Virus record (IMG/VR): IMGVR_UViG_3300047496_000430
Span: 1-64,000 of that record
Reading direction: 5' to 3' (one strand)
Length of the DNA stretch: 64,000 bases
From: a virus
A program made the position numbers and the translations under genes. The notes beneath the pieces are model-generated. The model saw only the letters and a list, made by a program, of their open reading frames with translations. It made no database searches and had not been told where the DNA came from. Each line of letters starts with the position of its first letter. The stretch's first letter is position 1. Shown here one piece after another: positions 14,116-23,144 of this stretch.

Positions 14116-14700
14116 TCAACCAAGGGGTGTACCGAGCGCGGGCTGACCGTATTGGTTCACCCCGTAGGGAATCTGGAAGCCGTGATGCCCGGCACCCCAC
14201 TCTACTGGCGTGCGCGGCGCTTCCATCTTGTTCTTCACGGCCTGGATGCCCTTATTCGCGAGGAGAGTACCTCCAATCGCTGTGGCGCCCAACGCGAGGT
14301 TCGTCTTCAATCCGCTGCCGCCGCCAAGGAAAGAAGTGAACGCGTTGCCTGCCAGCTTCGCGAGGTCCTGCCCTGCTGCAGCCGCAAGACGGACCGTTCC
14401 TTCGTCGTAGCCGGCTGGAAGGTCAGACCCTGCTGGTGTGAGGCGCGGAACGGCCGTGTGGCGCAATGGCGCCGCAGCCTCTTCCACCTTTGCACGCTCT
14501 TCGCGCTCCTTCCGAACGCCGAGCTCCTCTGCCTTCTCCAGCGAGCGCGCTTCTTCCTTGCGATTGCCGGAAACCAGTTCGAAGTTGAACAGTCCAGAAA
14601 GCAACTGCGCCAAGAGCGGCGATATCCCGTTGGCTGTCTTCGTGCAGAAGACATCCTCGGTTCCGTAGGCACGCATCAAGGCGTAGTTGGGAGAGTTCAC
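14116..14700 (-). CDS. Putative virion protein with Gly-rich hydrophobic segment (194 aa)
   Basis: An N-terminal segment with a CTKTANG motif, then a charged helical coil (RKEEARSLEKAEELGVRKER), a second helical region and a Gly/Ala/Leu stretch (GLKTNLALGATAIGGTLL) that might insert in a membrane. The C-terminus is Gly/Tyr/Pro-rich. It resembles, in style, other K-T-A-containing virion proteins of this genome. It overlaps the preceding small gene by four bases. Confidence 0.65.
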   Translation of the reverse strand: MNSPNYALMRAYGTEDVFCTKTANGISPLLAQLLSGLFNFELVSGNRKEEARSLEKAEELGVRKEREERAKVEEAAAPLRHTAVPRLTPAGSDLPAGYDEGTVRLAAAAGQDLAKLAGNAFTSFLGGGSGLKTNLALGATAIGGTLLANKGIQAVKNKMEAPRTPVEWGAGHHGFQIPYGVNQYGQPALGTPLG

Positions 14701-14906
14701 TCGCGGACAGCCTTCATTCGCGACGTCGACATGGTCTTGAGCAGCTTGACGATGCTCCTGGCCGTGTCGTGTGTTTCGCTCTGGGTTCGGTGCAGGGATG
14801 CCACATGGGGTGACGACGGGACGCTGTCACGGTCCGCTGTCACTTCCCTGTCAAGGCTTTCAGCAGACCCTCTATCTGCCCGAGACTGCGTTGAATCTTT
14901 CGCCAT
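14697..14906 (-). CDS. Small polar hypothetical protein (69 aa)
   Basis: Supported by a strong AGGAGG site four bases before the ATG at 14906 and an ATGA-type overlap with gene 14116-14700. Ser/Asp/Arg-rich for 50 residues, then a basic helix (ARSIVKLLKTMSTSRMKAVR). It overlaps the end of the upstream coiled-coil gene by 67 bases. Function unknown. Confidence 0.55.
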   Translation of the reverse strand: MAKDSTQSRADRGSAESLDREVTADRDSVPSSPHVASLHRTQSETHDTARSIVKLLKTMSTSRMKAVRE

Positions 14907-15268
14907 TCTTCCTCCTGACTCGCCGAAAAAGCGTCGAACTCCTCTTTCTTGACGAAGTCGCCGCGTCCTTCACGCAGAAATTGGATGGCTTCTTGTTGCT
15001 GCCGCCAACGACCCTCAAGCCGCGTGTGCAGAGCGTTGAAGTGCCTTTGGAGAGTAGAGAGTACTGCCTCGCGCACACGCCGTTCGACGCGCGCCTCGAG
15101 CGTCGACGTGAGCTCGACGAACTTCGGGTAGTCGGCCTCGAGGTGCTTCTTGAGCTTGTCCTCTAGGGACTTGATGCGCGCTCGATAGAACATGAACGAG
15201 CCCGCTCCAGTGCCGCCACCGGAGACGAGAGCCGTAAATGCGTGTTCGACAAGAGAGGGAATGTCCAC
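14840..15268 (-). CDS. Membrane-anchored coiled-coil protein (142 aa)
   Basis: Residues 5-28 are hydrophobic and Gly-rich (HAFTALVSGGGTGAGSFMFY), followed by basic residues and then about 100 residues of heptad-like charged helix (RIKSLEDKLKKHLEADYPKF and on). One N-terminal membrane segment plus a long coil fits an inner-membrane spanin-like or holin-like accessory, or a tail-associated protein. It sits among tail genes rather than next to an endolysin, so the role stays open. Confidence 0.65.
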   Translation of the reverse strand: MDIPSLVEHAFTALVSGGGTGAGSFMFYRARIKSLEDKLKKHLEADYPKFVELTSTLEARVERRVREAVLSTLQRHFNALHTRLEGRWRQQQEAIQFLREGRGDFVKKEEFDAFSASQEEEWRKIQRSLGQIEGLLKALTGK

Positions 15269-15322
15269 GGAGCCTCTTCGAGCGGCCTGGGGTGAGGTCG
15301 TTGTGAAGCATCCGCGGGGATG

Positions 15323-15703
15323 TCATCCGAGCACCCAAATGCGCAGGACGGCAGCTGCTGTCCGCGTGATAGTGAGGGATGTAATTCCTGCCGCGGGGGT
15401 AGGCGAGAAGTATGCCACGAAGCCGCCTGAGGAGAGCTCGATAGGCGTCGCTGAACCGTTGATGACGAGCTGCACCGGTGGTGCACCGGCGACCGGGTCG
15501 TAGCGAATGAACAGCCCCTTGACCCCCGCCGCAGGGGCTGTTCCGAACGCCACGTCTGTCGAGCCGGCACCCGCCGGCAGATTCAGCACGGACTCTTGCT
15601 TCGAGTCGAACGCCCCAGCCCCGTTGAAGGGAATGGGGTCCGGCGGCAGAGTGCCGTCCGCCGGAATCTGGAGACTTCCCTGGAAGGCGAAGGGCGTCGA
15701 CAT
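15323..15703 (-). CDS. Small beta-rich virion protein (126 aa)
   Basis: A beta-strand-rich, Ala/Gly/Pro/Thr-rich protein without charged clusters (GAGSTDVAFGTAPAAGVKGL, PVQLVINGSATPIELSSGG), typical of phage decoration or small fibre proteins. It follows the tail tube gene by 12 bases in transcription order. A tail or baseplate decoration role is likely but unproved. Confidence 0.65.
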   Translation of the reverse strand: MSTPFAFQGSLQIPADGTLPPDPIPFNGAGAFDSKQESVLNLPAGAGSTDVAFGTAPAAGVKGLFIRYDPVAGAPPVQLVINGSATPIELSSGGFVAYFSPTPAAGITSLTITRTAAAVLRIWVLG

Positions 15704-15715
15704 GAAGACCTCCTA

Positions 15716-16474
15716 TCAGGAGCCGGCGATGCCCGGGAACGTCGCGTTGGCGCCACCGGCATTCGAGCTGGTGGAGTTGGTGATGAGCGTGAGGGCCGCC
15801 ACGGCGACAGGCACAGCGCGCTCAAATTGCACTGCGACCGACTCCTGCACGAGGACGCCTTGCGCGTCGGTCGCCCACGAGTGGTTCGGCAGGTAGCAGG
15901 CCTCGAAGAACACGGCAGCCATCGTGTCCTCGTTGATGTCGCGCACGTACATCAAGATGCCGATGGGCTGCGTGAAGAGGTCCGACGCCAGGTTGACGTA
16001 GATGTTCTCGTATCCCGGCGGGATGATGACATCGTGCGGGTTGGAGACCGACGCGGCACCAGCGTTGGGGAACATCGCCGGGACAATCGTCGGAGGGACG
16101 AGGTCTTGGTAGTACGCGTAGAGGATGCGAAGCAGCGACGCACCGTGGTAGTAGATGCGCCCCAGGCCGAGCTGCCCGACGGTGCGTCCCGCGATGAAGT
16201 AGCTGCGCTCCGAGCCAATCTCGAAGATGCGCGAGAACTGACGCGTGTGCGACAGGTTGAAGTTCTGCACCAGGCCAATCGGGAAGACGACCTGGTTCGC
16301 GGCCTGTCCGTTGCCCGAGACGGCAGCAGAGACCGCCGCAGCCCCGCCGATGTTGGCGAGGCGCGGAGGACCTGCAGCGAGCAACGTGCAGCCCGCGTTG
16401 GCGTAGCGCCCGTCGACGAGCCCAGCCTGAACGTAGTTCGTGTTCGGCGACCAGTCAGAGAAGTTTCCAGCCAC
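15716..16474 (-). CDS. Tail tube protein (252 aa, GTG start)
   Basis: Lies directly downstream of the sheath gene, the conserved sheath-tube order of contractile tails. It has GGGAG seven bases before GTG 16474. The sequence carries tube-like segments (FSRIFEIGSERSYFIAGRTV; LGRIYYHGASLLRILYAYY) as in T4 gp19-type tubes, with an Ala-rich insert. It would form the inner channel through which DNA passes. The extent of similarity needs profile comparison. Confidence 0.8.
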   Translation of the reverse strand: MAGNFSDWSPNTNYVQAGLVDGRYANAGCTLLAAGPPRLANIGGAAAVSAAVSGNGQAANQVVFPIGLVQNFNLSHTRQFSRIFEIGSERSYFIAGRTVGQLGLGRIYYHGASLLRILYAYYQDLVPPTIVPAMFPNAGAASVSNPHDVIIPPGYENIYVNLASDLFTQPIGILMYVRDINEDTMAAVFFEACYLPNHSWATDAQGVLVQESVAVQFERAVPVAVAALTLITNSTSSNAGGANATFPGIAGS

Positions 16475-16499
16475 GGCTTGTCTCCCTTCTTGCCTTCTC

Positions 16500-19400
16500 T
16501 CAGATGACGAGAGTCAGCCGGATGTAGTTGCACGGGAAGGGGACATCGAGCGTGATGTCGACGAGCACCGTGTCCGGAGCTGACGTGTCCTGGATGAGGT
16601 TGTTCAGGTTCGCCCCGATGATGATGCCAGATTCCGAGAGGAAGCCGAGCAGCCCTTGGATGACGTGCCCGAGCGAATCCAGGAAGCCCTGGGTGATGTT
16701 GAAGCGCCCGATGAAGTTCTTCAGACCGCGCCGCATGAACTTCGCGACGAAGTCGACGACCTTCGTGATGGAGTCGGTGCGTGTCTCGATGGACGTCATG
16801 TCCGTCGTAAGGGCCATCCGCGAGATGAGCGGCGTGGCCGGCGCATCCTGCACGATGATGTAGTTGCCGCCTGCGGCAACCACGTTGAGCTGGCGCTCGC
16901 TGAACGTGTCGTTCGACCCGATGACACGCGTGAAACCGGTCATCGGGAAGTTGGTGAACGACTGCTGCGGCGGCTGCTGCGAGACCATGCCTGCGATGGC
17001 CGCGTTCAAGTAGAAGCCGTCGATGACCTGCTCGACACCCGAAAGGGTCGCTGCACACTGGTCTGGGAACGTCGACCAGATGCGGCGGTTCAGGTAGCCC
17101 TGCGCCTGCTGCTGGACGGTGAGCGCGATGTTGTCCTTGTCCGGCGTGCCGTCGGGCAGCACGAGGGCTGCGCCACGGATGCGCACGGCGAAGGCCTCTG
17201 CGATGAGCGGCTCAGGAAGCGCGACCGTCGCGTAGTACGCGTCGTCGTTCTCTCCTGGCTGGAAGCCGGAGGTCTGGACCGTAACGACCGAGTCCGTGAT
17301 GTCGCTAATGCTGTATTTGCTGCCGTTGCCGATGTCGAGGTAGACCCCATCGGATACGACGAGCGGACCAGGCGTCACCCCTTGGGCGAGCAAGAGCGCG
17401 CCGAGGTTCGCGACGCCTGTATCGAAGACGTTGGGCGACGGCGTCGAGTTGCCGTTGACGCCCGACGCAACGAGCGTGTCGATTTTCGACGTCGGCACTG
17501 ACGGGTTGATGAGGACGATGCGCTCGCCTTTGTTCTCCGGCGAGCTCATTACCGTGACGTGCGTGCCGAAGACCTGGAAGACGCTCGGGTCGTGGGTCAG
17601 CGGCGCAATGGCGTAGACCTCGTAGCCCTCGAGGAACGTCGCAGCGCGTGTGTATGCCGCGATGGTGCCATCCGGGTAGCCGGAGTTCTGCTCGTCGACG
17701 CCGAGACCCGTGACGTTCGTGTTCGGTGCATTGAGCAGCGCGAAGTAGAGGCCCAGGCCCAGAGGGTTGTCGACGGTGAGCGGTGCCAAGACCGACTCGA
17801 GCGTCGTCGTGTCGCTGAAGTTCAAGAGCGCTGGGCTCTTCGCCTTCGCCGTCACGTCCAGGCGGAGTGCGCGGTAAGCGACGTAGATTTGGCACTTCAC
17901 CGAGGCGACGTTGCCCTGGTAGTCGTGGATGATTTCCGGCTTGATGAGCAGATTGGCCGAGGCATCGACCGTGAGGTTTGGCGTCGGACGCGTCACACCG
18001 CTGCTGGGTGCCGTGGCCGAAAGACCCTTCGCTGTGATGTAGAACGACCCGCCGAGGTTCGCCTGGATGGGGACTTGTCGGTCGAGCTTGAGCTGGTTGG
18101 CATTCCCGCCCGGCGCCACCTTCGTGATAACGCCGAGGAGAACGCCATCGATGAAGATGTAGTCACCCGGGAGCGGCGCGTAGGGCGCGCCTCGCGTGAT
18201 GCCGGCCGTGAGCCCCAGAGTCGCCATCGCCGTACCGCCGACCACCTGAACGATGGACTCGACGCCGAGCTTGGTGTTCGTGAGCGCGAGCGCGCCTACC
18301 GAGAGTGCCGCCACGAGCTCCCCGCCTCCGGTCGCACCGAAGAGCGAGTTGAGCTGGGTGAGGACGAGCGCGGGCGATGTCGCGCCCACGAACGTCCAGG
18401 TCTGCACACCGGTGCCGTCGTCGAGCTCGAGGGTCTCGCCATCCGGAACACCACCACCCGGAATGGGCACGGTGCCGATGACTTGCGCCGACGTCGGGGC
18501 CGCCGTGAAGTTCTGCCCAGGGCACTGGATGAGTGGCGTCTGCTGGGTGCCGTTGCCCGCGTCGATGGCTGCGGCAGCCGTCACGCCAACCGTCGTCCCG
18601 GGGGTCAACCCGAGGCCCACGTTCGCCGTACCTGCGCCGATGAGGATGGACGCCGTCGGTCCGTTCAAGAGCGTCGTGAGTACGAGCTCGTTGCTGCCAT
18701 TCTCCGTCGGCGTCAGCACCGTGCCCGTGACTGCCGCGATTTGCGACAGAATGTCAGCAGGACTCGCGGGCGCCGCGAAGGTGACCGTCAGCGGCGTACC
18801 CGCCCCGTTCACCGTCACGATGACCGTTTCACCATCGACCGTACCGCCCGGACCGTAGACGAGCGTGGTGAGGTCCACGCTGCCCGTAGCGACCGCAGGT
18901 GTCGCAAGTCCGTTGCGGAGGAACGACTCGGTCTGCAGGAGCTCCTGCAGGCTTGAGCCCGTGCCGCCCAAGAAGAAGAACGCGCGGACGGTGCTCGGGT
19001 CGATGACCAGCTGCGCGATGTTGTTGTTCGGGTCGGGGAAGCTCGTCGTCGCCACCGCCGTCTGGCGCTGGGCGTAGTAGCTCTCGCCGGCGTAGACGCG
19101 GTTGGGTCCGAAGCCGAACGCCGCGAGGACCGCTGGCGCTGACGTCGGGAGGACTTCAATGGTCTGGAACTCATTCTCTCCGTACGAGCGAATGCGCCAC
19201 TGCGTAGTGCCGATGCTCTCTACGGTGAACGCGGTGATGCCCGCGCTCGTGAATGCCTTGGCGACTTGTGCGACGACCTGCGCTGGCGACAGCACGTTGC
19301 CGACGAACGCGACCGAAAGGGCCGGACCGTTATTCAGAGAGAGGTCGAGATTCAAACCGTCGAGGCCCCCGTAGATGGGCGGGGTGCCCGGAGCCGCAGC

Positions 19401-19586
19401 TGCGAGCGCGATGGCCGCGAGCGACACCAATGCTTGCGCGTTCAGCACGCCACCGGGGAGGACATCCACGACCTGACGGCACACGCCGACGACGCTGGCG
19501 ACCAGCGTAGGAGTGATGACCGTGGGGGTCACCGTCCTGAAGACTTGGATTACCTCAACCCCAGGACGGGGAAGTTCAGCCGCCAT
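16500..19586 (-). CDS. Tail sheath protein, very long (1028 aa)
   Basis: AAGGAG precedes the ATG at 19586. The N-terminus (PRPGVEVIQVFRTVTPTVIT) and the C-terminal 250 residues (IRGAALVLPDGTPDKDNIAL; FVAKFMRRGLKNFIGRFNIT; LNNLIQDTSAPDTVLVDITL) are sheath-like. Between them are several hundred residues of Thr/Val/Gly-rich, probably beta domains, far more than in T4 gp18 (659 aa). The extra domains probably decorate the outside of the sheath. It is followed at once by the tube gene. Confidence 0.88.
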   Translation of the reverse strand: MAAELPRPGVEVIQVFRTVTPTVITPTLVASVVGVCRQVVDVLPGGVLNAQALVSLAAIALAAAAPGTPPIYGGLDGLNLDLSLNNGPALSVAFVGNVLSPAQVVAQVAKAFTSAGITAFTVESIGTTQWRIRSYGENEFQTIEVLPTSAPAVLAAFGFGPNRVYAGESYYAQRQTAVATTSFPDPNNNIAQLVIDPSTVRAFFFLGGTGSSLQELLQTESFLRNGLATPAVATGSVDLTTLVYGPGGTVDGETVIVTVNGAGTPLTVTFAAPASPADILSQIAAVTGTVLTPTENGSNELVLTTLLNGPTASILIGAGTANVGLGLTPGTTVGVTAAAAIDAGNGTQQTPLIQCPGQNFTAAPTSAQVIGTVPIPGGGVPDGETLELDDGTGVQTWTFVGATSPALVLTQLNSLFGATGGGELVAALSVGALALTNTKLGVESIVQVVGGTAMATLGLTAGITRGAPYAPLPGDYIFIDGVLLGVITKVAPGGNANQLKLDRQVPIQANLGGSFYITAKGLSATAPSSGVTRPTPNLTVDASANLLIKPEIIHDYQGNVASVKCQIYVAYRALRLDVTAKAKSPALLNFSDTTTLESVLAPLTVDNPLGLGLYFALLNAPNTNVTGLGVDEQNSGYPDGTIAAYTRAATFLEGYEVYAIAPLTHDPSVFQVFGTHVTVMSSPENKGERIVLINPSVPTSKIDTLVASGVNGNSTPSPNVFDTGVANLGALLLAQGVTPGPLVVSDGVYLDIGNGSKYSISDITDSVVTVQTSGFQPGENDDAYYATVALPEPLIAEAFAVRIRGAALVLPDGTPDKDNIALTVQQQAQGYLNRRIWSTFPDQCAATLSGVEQVIDGFYLNAAIAGMVSQQPPQQSFTNFPMTGFTRVIGSNDTFSERQLNVVAAGGNYIIVQDAPATPLISRMALTTDMTSIETRTDSITKVVDFVAKFMRRGLKNFIGRFNITQGFLDSLGHVIQGLLGFLSESGIIIGANLNNLIQDTSAPDTVLVDITLDVPFPCNYIRLTLVI

Positions 19587-19601
19587 ACGAGGCTCCTTTC
19601 A

Positions 19602-20573
19602 TCACACCTTGACCACTCGCGGGTCGGTAGCTTGCGAGTCCTGTTGGACCTCGCAGGATTCTTCCACAGGGCCTGGCTGAATGGGAATAGGACGTCCCCC
19701 CATCGCAGGCGGCTTCAACGCAGGAGAATTTGGTCTTGCCGCGCGTACGACGACACGGACAGCAGGGTTCAGAGGATGCGGAACGGTAGGCAGACTGGGT
19801 GGAAGAGCGCCAGGCTGCGGAGTGTTTCCGTAGAAGTCACTGGCATCGGGGAAGAGCGGCGGAGGAGCAGTACTTGTAACCTCCCAAGGCGGGTCAACAC
19901 CAGCGCTCGCAGCCGCACCACCATAGCGACGTAGGTGTGCAATCCGCGAACGGATGCTGAGTGTGATGTCCTGCAGCACCTGCTGGTTGAGCGGCGTACG
20001 CTTCGACGTGCGTACGAATTGAAAAGGACACGCGACCGTCGTCGCGTACCACTCATCTCCCAAATCTGCCTGCACGAGAGACCCCGCGGGTGATGGCGAC
20101 CCGAGAATGGGCTCACGACCAATCTCGAAGAAGCCCTCCTTCATCAGAAGCTCGCGATGAAGCCAAAGCTCCTCGGCGACAATCCACGCGAGGCGGTCGC
20201 ACTCGAGAGGCACACGCGAGCAGCAGTTCACGGACATCGTGCCCGGAACGAGCACGGACTTTGTGCGCGAGTCGGTGCGCACATCACGGTCCATGAGGTC
20301 ACCGAGCCCGATGGTGTAGAACTTCATCGGACCGCGCGTGATGGTGATGGCTGGGCGCTGGCCGACGCTCTCTGCCTTGATGGGATTCTCGTCCGACACG
20401 ACGAGCTCCGAGTCCGGGTCCATCGACCAGTGGTACGCGCCCACGGGCGATGCCGCGAACAGCCCCTGGATAAACGCGACGTAGAGCGTGCGGATGTGCT
20501 CTAGCGGCGAGTCCCGGAAGTTATCTTCCGGGTGGGCTCCCTGCGGCGTTGTCTGCGGGACTTTGGACGACAC
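19602..20573 (-). CDS. Neck / head-tail connector-like virion protein (323 aa)
   Basis: Residues 20-225 look like a folded neck-type protein (HIRTLYVAFIQGLFAASPVG; ITITRGPMKFYTIGLGDLMD; LWLHRELLMKEGFFEIGREP); the last 100 residues are Pro-rich and probably extended. It lies between small membrane-type gene 20521-20874 and the sheath gene, the place of tail-terminator and neck genes in myophages. A tail terminator or completion role is the best guess. Confidence 0.65.
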   Translation of the reverse strand: MSSKVPQTTPQGAHPEDNFRDSPLEHIRTLYVAFIQGLFAASPVGAYHWSMDPDSELVVSDENPIKAESVGQRPAITITRGPMKFYTIGLGDLMDRDVRTDSRTKSVLVPGTMSVNCCSRVPLECDRLAWIVAEELWLHRELLMKEGFFEIGREPILGSPSPAGSLVQADLGDEWYATTVACPFQFVRTSKRTPLNQQVLQDITLSIRSRIAHLRRYGGAAASAGVDPPWEVTSTAPPPLFPDASDFYGNTPQPGALPPSLPTVPHPLNPAVRVVVRAARPNSPALKPPAMGGRPIPIQPGPVEESCEVQQDSQATDPRVVKV

Positions 20574-20874
20574 GCTTCATCTCCTCGAGCTCGCGGGCCT
20601 TGGCCATGTTGTACAGGAGTCCGAGTCCACCGCCGAGCACGGGCAGCGCCGCCATCAAGTAGGGGTACGGAATGTCCGTGCCGTTGATGTGGTTGTAGGC
20701 CTTGTTGGCGAGGTGCGCTCCGCCCGCACCCGCCAGCGTACCAGTCGCAAGACCGAGTGCTCCTGTGCCCATGACCTTGAGCTTGCGCTTCCAGTCGTTC
20801 TCGTCTGCGGCGAGCTTGCAGATGCTCTTCGCGTCATCGAACGAGAGATAGTCGACCAACGAAGGAGTGTTCAT
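20521..20874 (-). CDS. Small protein with two hydrophobic segments (117 aa)
   Basis: Start chosen at ATG 20874 (MNTPSLVDYLSFDDAKSICK); longer frames run through the neighbour. A Gly/Ala-rich hydrophobic stretch (GALGLATGTLAGAGGAHLA) and a second one (YLMAALPVLGGGLGLLY) suggest membrane insertion or glycine-zipper packing. It overlaps the next gene by 53 bases. The layout (short soluble N-terminus plus Gly-zipper) recurs in several virion-type proteins of this genome. Confidence 0.65.
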   Translation of the reverse strand: MNTPSLVDYLSFDDAKSICKLAADENDWKRKLKVMGTGALGLATGTLAGAGGAHLANKAYNHINGTDIPYPYLMAALPVLGGGLGLLYNMAKARELEEMKRVVQSPADNAAGSPPGR

Positions 20875-21767
20875 CAGCGCCCCGCTTTCAGATAGAGGGA
20901 GAAAATACGCGGAGCAGTCTCCGCCATGAACTCCTCGAGGTTCTGTGGGTTGGAGTAGTTCCGTTGAGGGTTCAGCCACAAGTCGCGGAGCGCGCCCGAG
21001 AGCTTGAGCTCGATGCTGAACTCGATGTCACGCGGGGGAATCTCATGCAGCTGCACCTCCTGGTGCACTGTCGCGCGCCCCTGCTCCGTCTGATTCACCT
21101 GCACCACACGCCAGCGACGGTTCTCCGGTTCGACGATGACGTCGCGCGGCTTGAGAGGCGGGAAGTACGCCAAACGCGCAGTCGTGTTCGACTGCTGCAT
21201 CGCCCCAACGTTGGTGTTCTGTTCCGTCTTCGGTGAAGGGTCGAACTGCATCCACGATTCGATGGGCAGCAGGTATCCGCGGATGAAGCCCGTGTCGTAG
21301 CAAGCTCGGCAACCGGACTGCCGGCGTTGTGCGAGCTTAGGATTCCAACAGCTACAACGCTGCCCGAACGTGCGCGCCGGAAGCACCCAACACATGCGCC
21401 CCGCGAACTCGCGGAAGAGCAGCTGCATGTGTCGCCGGAGCTCGAGGGCGATGAGGTCAGGGTCTGGGTCGTTCGAAACCGGCAGGCTGTCGACGAATTC
21501 ACCCGACGGCATATGCGTGGTGCGTACGACGTAGAAGTACTTGCGCCAGCGACTGGTCGCCAGAATCACGTTGTCAACGAAGACGTAGTTGTCCGTGAAC
21601 GCCAGACTCAACGGCACGAACGGCCCGCTCGGGCCCTCACTGCGAAGGACCTGGAAAGTGTAGTCGAGCACGTCCTCCGACGTGTCCTCGAGCTTCCACG
21701 ACACCTCGTGGAAGGACAGGTCGAGCGACCTGACCCGCAGCTCCTTCAGCGTGATGAGGACGGGCAC
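20874..21767 (-). CDS. Neck protein with fibronectin-like N-terminus and zinc site (297 aa)
   Basis: Residues 1-95 look like a fibronectin-III-like beta domain (LSFHEVSWKLEDTSEDVLDY; KYFYVVRTTHMPSG). A C138-x-C140...C153-x2-C156 group (RCSCWN...CRACYDTGF) makes a zinc knuckle of a kind I associate with neck or head-completion proteins of large phages. The C-terminus is mixed. Placed before the connector and sheath genes, it is most likely part of the head-tail junction. Confidence 0.65.
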   Translation of the reverse strand: MPVLITLKELRVRSLDLSFHEVSWKLEDTSEDVLDYTFQVLRSEGPSGPFVPLSLAFTDNYVFVDNVILATSRWRKYFYVVRTTHMPSGEFVDSLPVSNDPDPDLIALELRRHMQLLFREFAGRMCWVLPARTFGQRCSCWNPKLAQRRQSGCRACYDTGFIRGYLLPIESWMQFDPSPKTEQNTNVGAMQQSNTTARLAYFPPLKPRDVIVEPENRRWRVVQVNQTEQGRATVHQEVQLHEIPPRDIEFSIELKLSGALRDLWLNPQRNYSNPQNLEEFMAETAPRIFSLYLKAGR

Positions 21768-21773
21768 GAGTCC

Positions 21774-23135
21774 TCACAGCACGTAGGGCTGGCCCGTCGG
21801 CAGCGTGATAGGTGCCAGCGTTTGTGCGCGCGGCGAGACTCCTGGAGTTCCCGACGACGCCCCCGCCGGTGTGGGACCGCCAACACGCTGCCGAATCTTG
21901 TCGACGATACTGGAGGCCTGGTCCTTGAGCCCGCCGGCATAACGTCCGGCCGCCTCACCGAGCGTTGTGTTGCCCTTCCAGACGCCGCCCATCTGGCTGG
22001 CGATGCCCTGGCTGGCGTGACCTGCTGCCGCCCCCAGCGCACCACCCGCGAGCGCGCCACCGAGTCGATTGCCCGGACCACCAGCAGCGGCGCCGCCCAG
22101 TGCGCCGACGCCAGCACCGACCGCAGTGCTCGCGGCAGAAGGATGCGCGGCCGCGAAGCCGAGCGCCTTGGTGCCGAGGCCCTTCGCCATCTGAAGCGCA
22201 CCGCCCATGTCGAACGCGGACTTGGCGAGCAGTGCGCCCGCCACCTGCGCAGTCTTCTGGAGGTCCGCGGCGTGCGCGGCCTTCTGCGCGTCTTGTCGTG
22301 CAAGTGAACGTCCGAGCTCGTCAGCGAAGGCCATCTTCTCCTCGGGCGCGTCGTACTTCTTCGTCGCGGACAAGTAGCCCCGGCGCGCGCCGAACGCGGC
22401 ACCGAGACCCGCACCGAGCAGACCATTGCCGCCCATGATGCCGTGCGCGGCACTGCCGAGCAGACCTCCCGCAAGACCACCACCAGCAGTACCCAACAAG
22501 CCGCGCACACCGCCTGAAAGCGGTGTACCGTGCTCCTCACCTTTCATCGCGCCACCGACACCACCGGCAGCGAGCGCGCCAAGAATGGCGAGCTCTGCAG
22601 GTGCCAGCGGTGCCGCAGACTTCGCAACGCCACCGCCGAGACCCTGGGAATTGTCCTGCACACCCTCCGCAGGAACATCGCCCGGCGCACCGGCACCCTG
22701 TGCGCCCTGTCCCGGAACCGGCGCAGCGGGTACTGCGGCAACCGGCGACCCGGACATCCCGTTCTCGAGGCGCGCGAGCTCGAGCTCGAGGAGCTTCTTC
22801 TTCAGCCGGATGCTGCTGCGTCGGTCGTAGAGGTTGTCGTCGTCCTTGTTGGTGAGCTTGCGCTCCTCGCGACGTTGCTGGTCCAGCATCTCGGCCTGGA
22901 CCTCCTCCTGCTCGAGGGCGAGCGCCTGCTCGAAAAGCTGCGTGCCCTTGAAGCGGTCGAGGAACTTCCCGTCATCGTCGATGTACGAGAGCTTCGTGGC
23001 TGCCGCGAAGTCGCCATTCTGCGCGAGCTGGTAGAGCGTGAGCGCATCGAGCTTCTTCAAGTCCTCGATGAACGCCGCCTCCTTCGCTTGGAGCTCGTTG
23101 CGCGCGTAGCCAACCTTCAGGAACAAATCGAGCAT
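21774..23135 (-). CDS. Glycine-zipper-rich virion protein (453 aa)
   Basis: Residues 1-125 are charged helix (RNELQAKEAAFIEDLKKLDA; EEVQAEMLDQQRREERKL). The rest alternates Gly/Ala zipper segments (LGALAAGGVGGAMKG; GGGLAGGLLGSAAHGIMGG; AAGGPGNRLGGALAGGALG) with short helices, one carrying LQKTAQVAGALLAKSA. Such proteins are found as inner capsid or ejected proteins that may insert in the host membrane; here that is inference from composition. Its neighbour 23145-24722 has the same design. Confidence 0.65.
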   Translation of the reverse strand: MLDLFLKVGYARNELQAKEAAFIEDLKKLDALTLYQLAQNGDFAAATKLSYIDDDGKFLDRFKGTQLFEQALALEQEEVQAEMLDQQRREERKLTNKDDDNLYDRRSSIRLKKKLLELELARLENGMSGSPVAAVPAAPVPGQGAQGAGAPGDVPAEGVQDNSQGLGGGVAKSAAPLAPAELAILGALAAGGVGGAMKGEEHGTPLSGGVRGLLGTAGGGLAGGLLGSAAHGIMGGNGLLGAGLGAAFGARRGYLSATKKYDAPEEKMAFADELGRSLARQDAQKAAHAADLQKTAQVAGALLAKSAFDMGGALQMAKGLGTKALGFAAAHPSAASTAVGAGVGALGGAAAGGPGNRLGGALAGGALGAAAGHASQGIASQMGGVWKGNTTLGEAAGRYAGGLKDQASSIVDKIRQRVGGPTPAGASSGTPGVSPRAQTLAPITLPTGQPYVL

Positions 23136-23144
23136 GACGGACTC

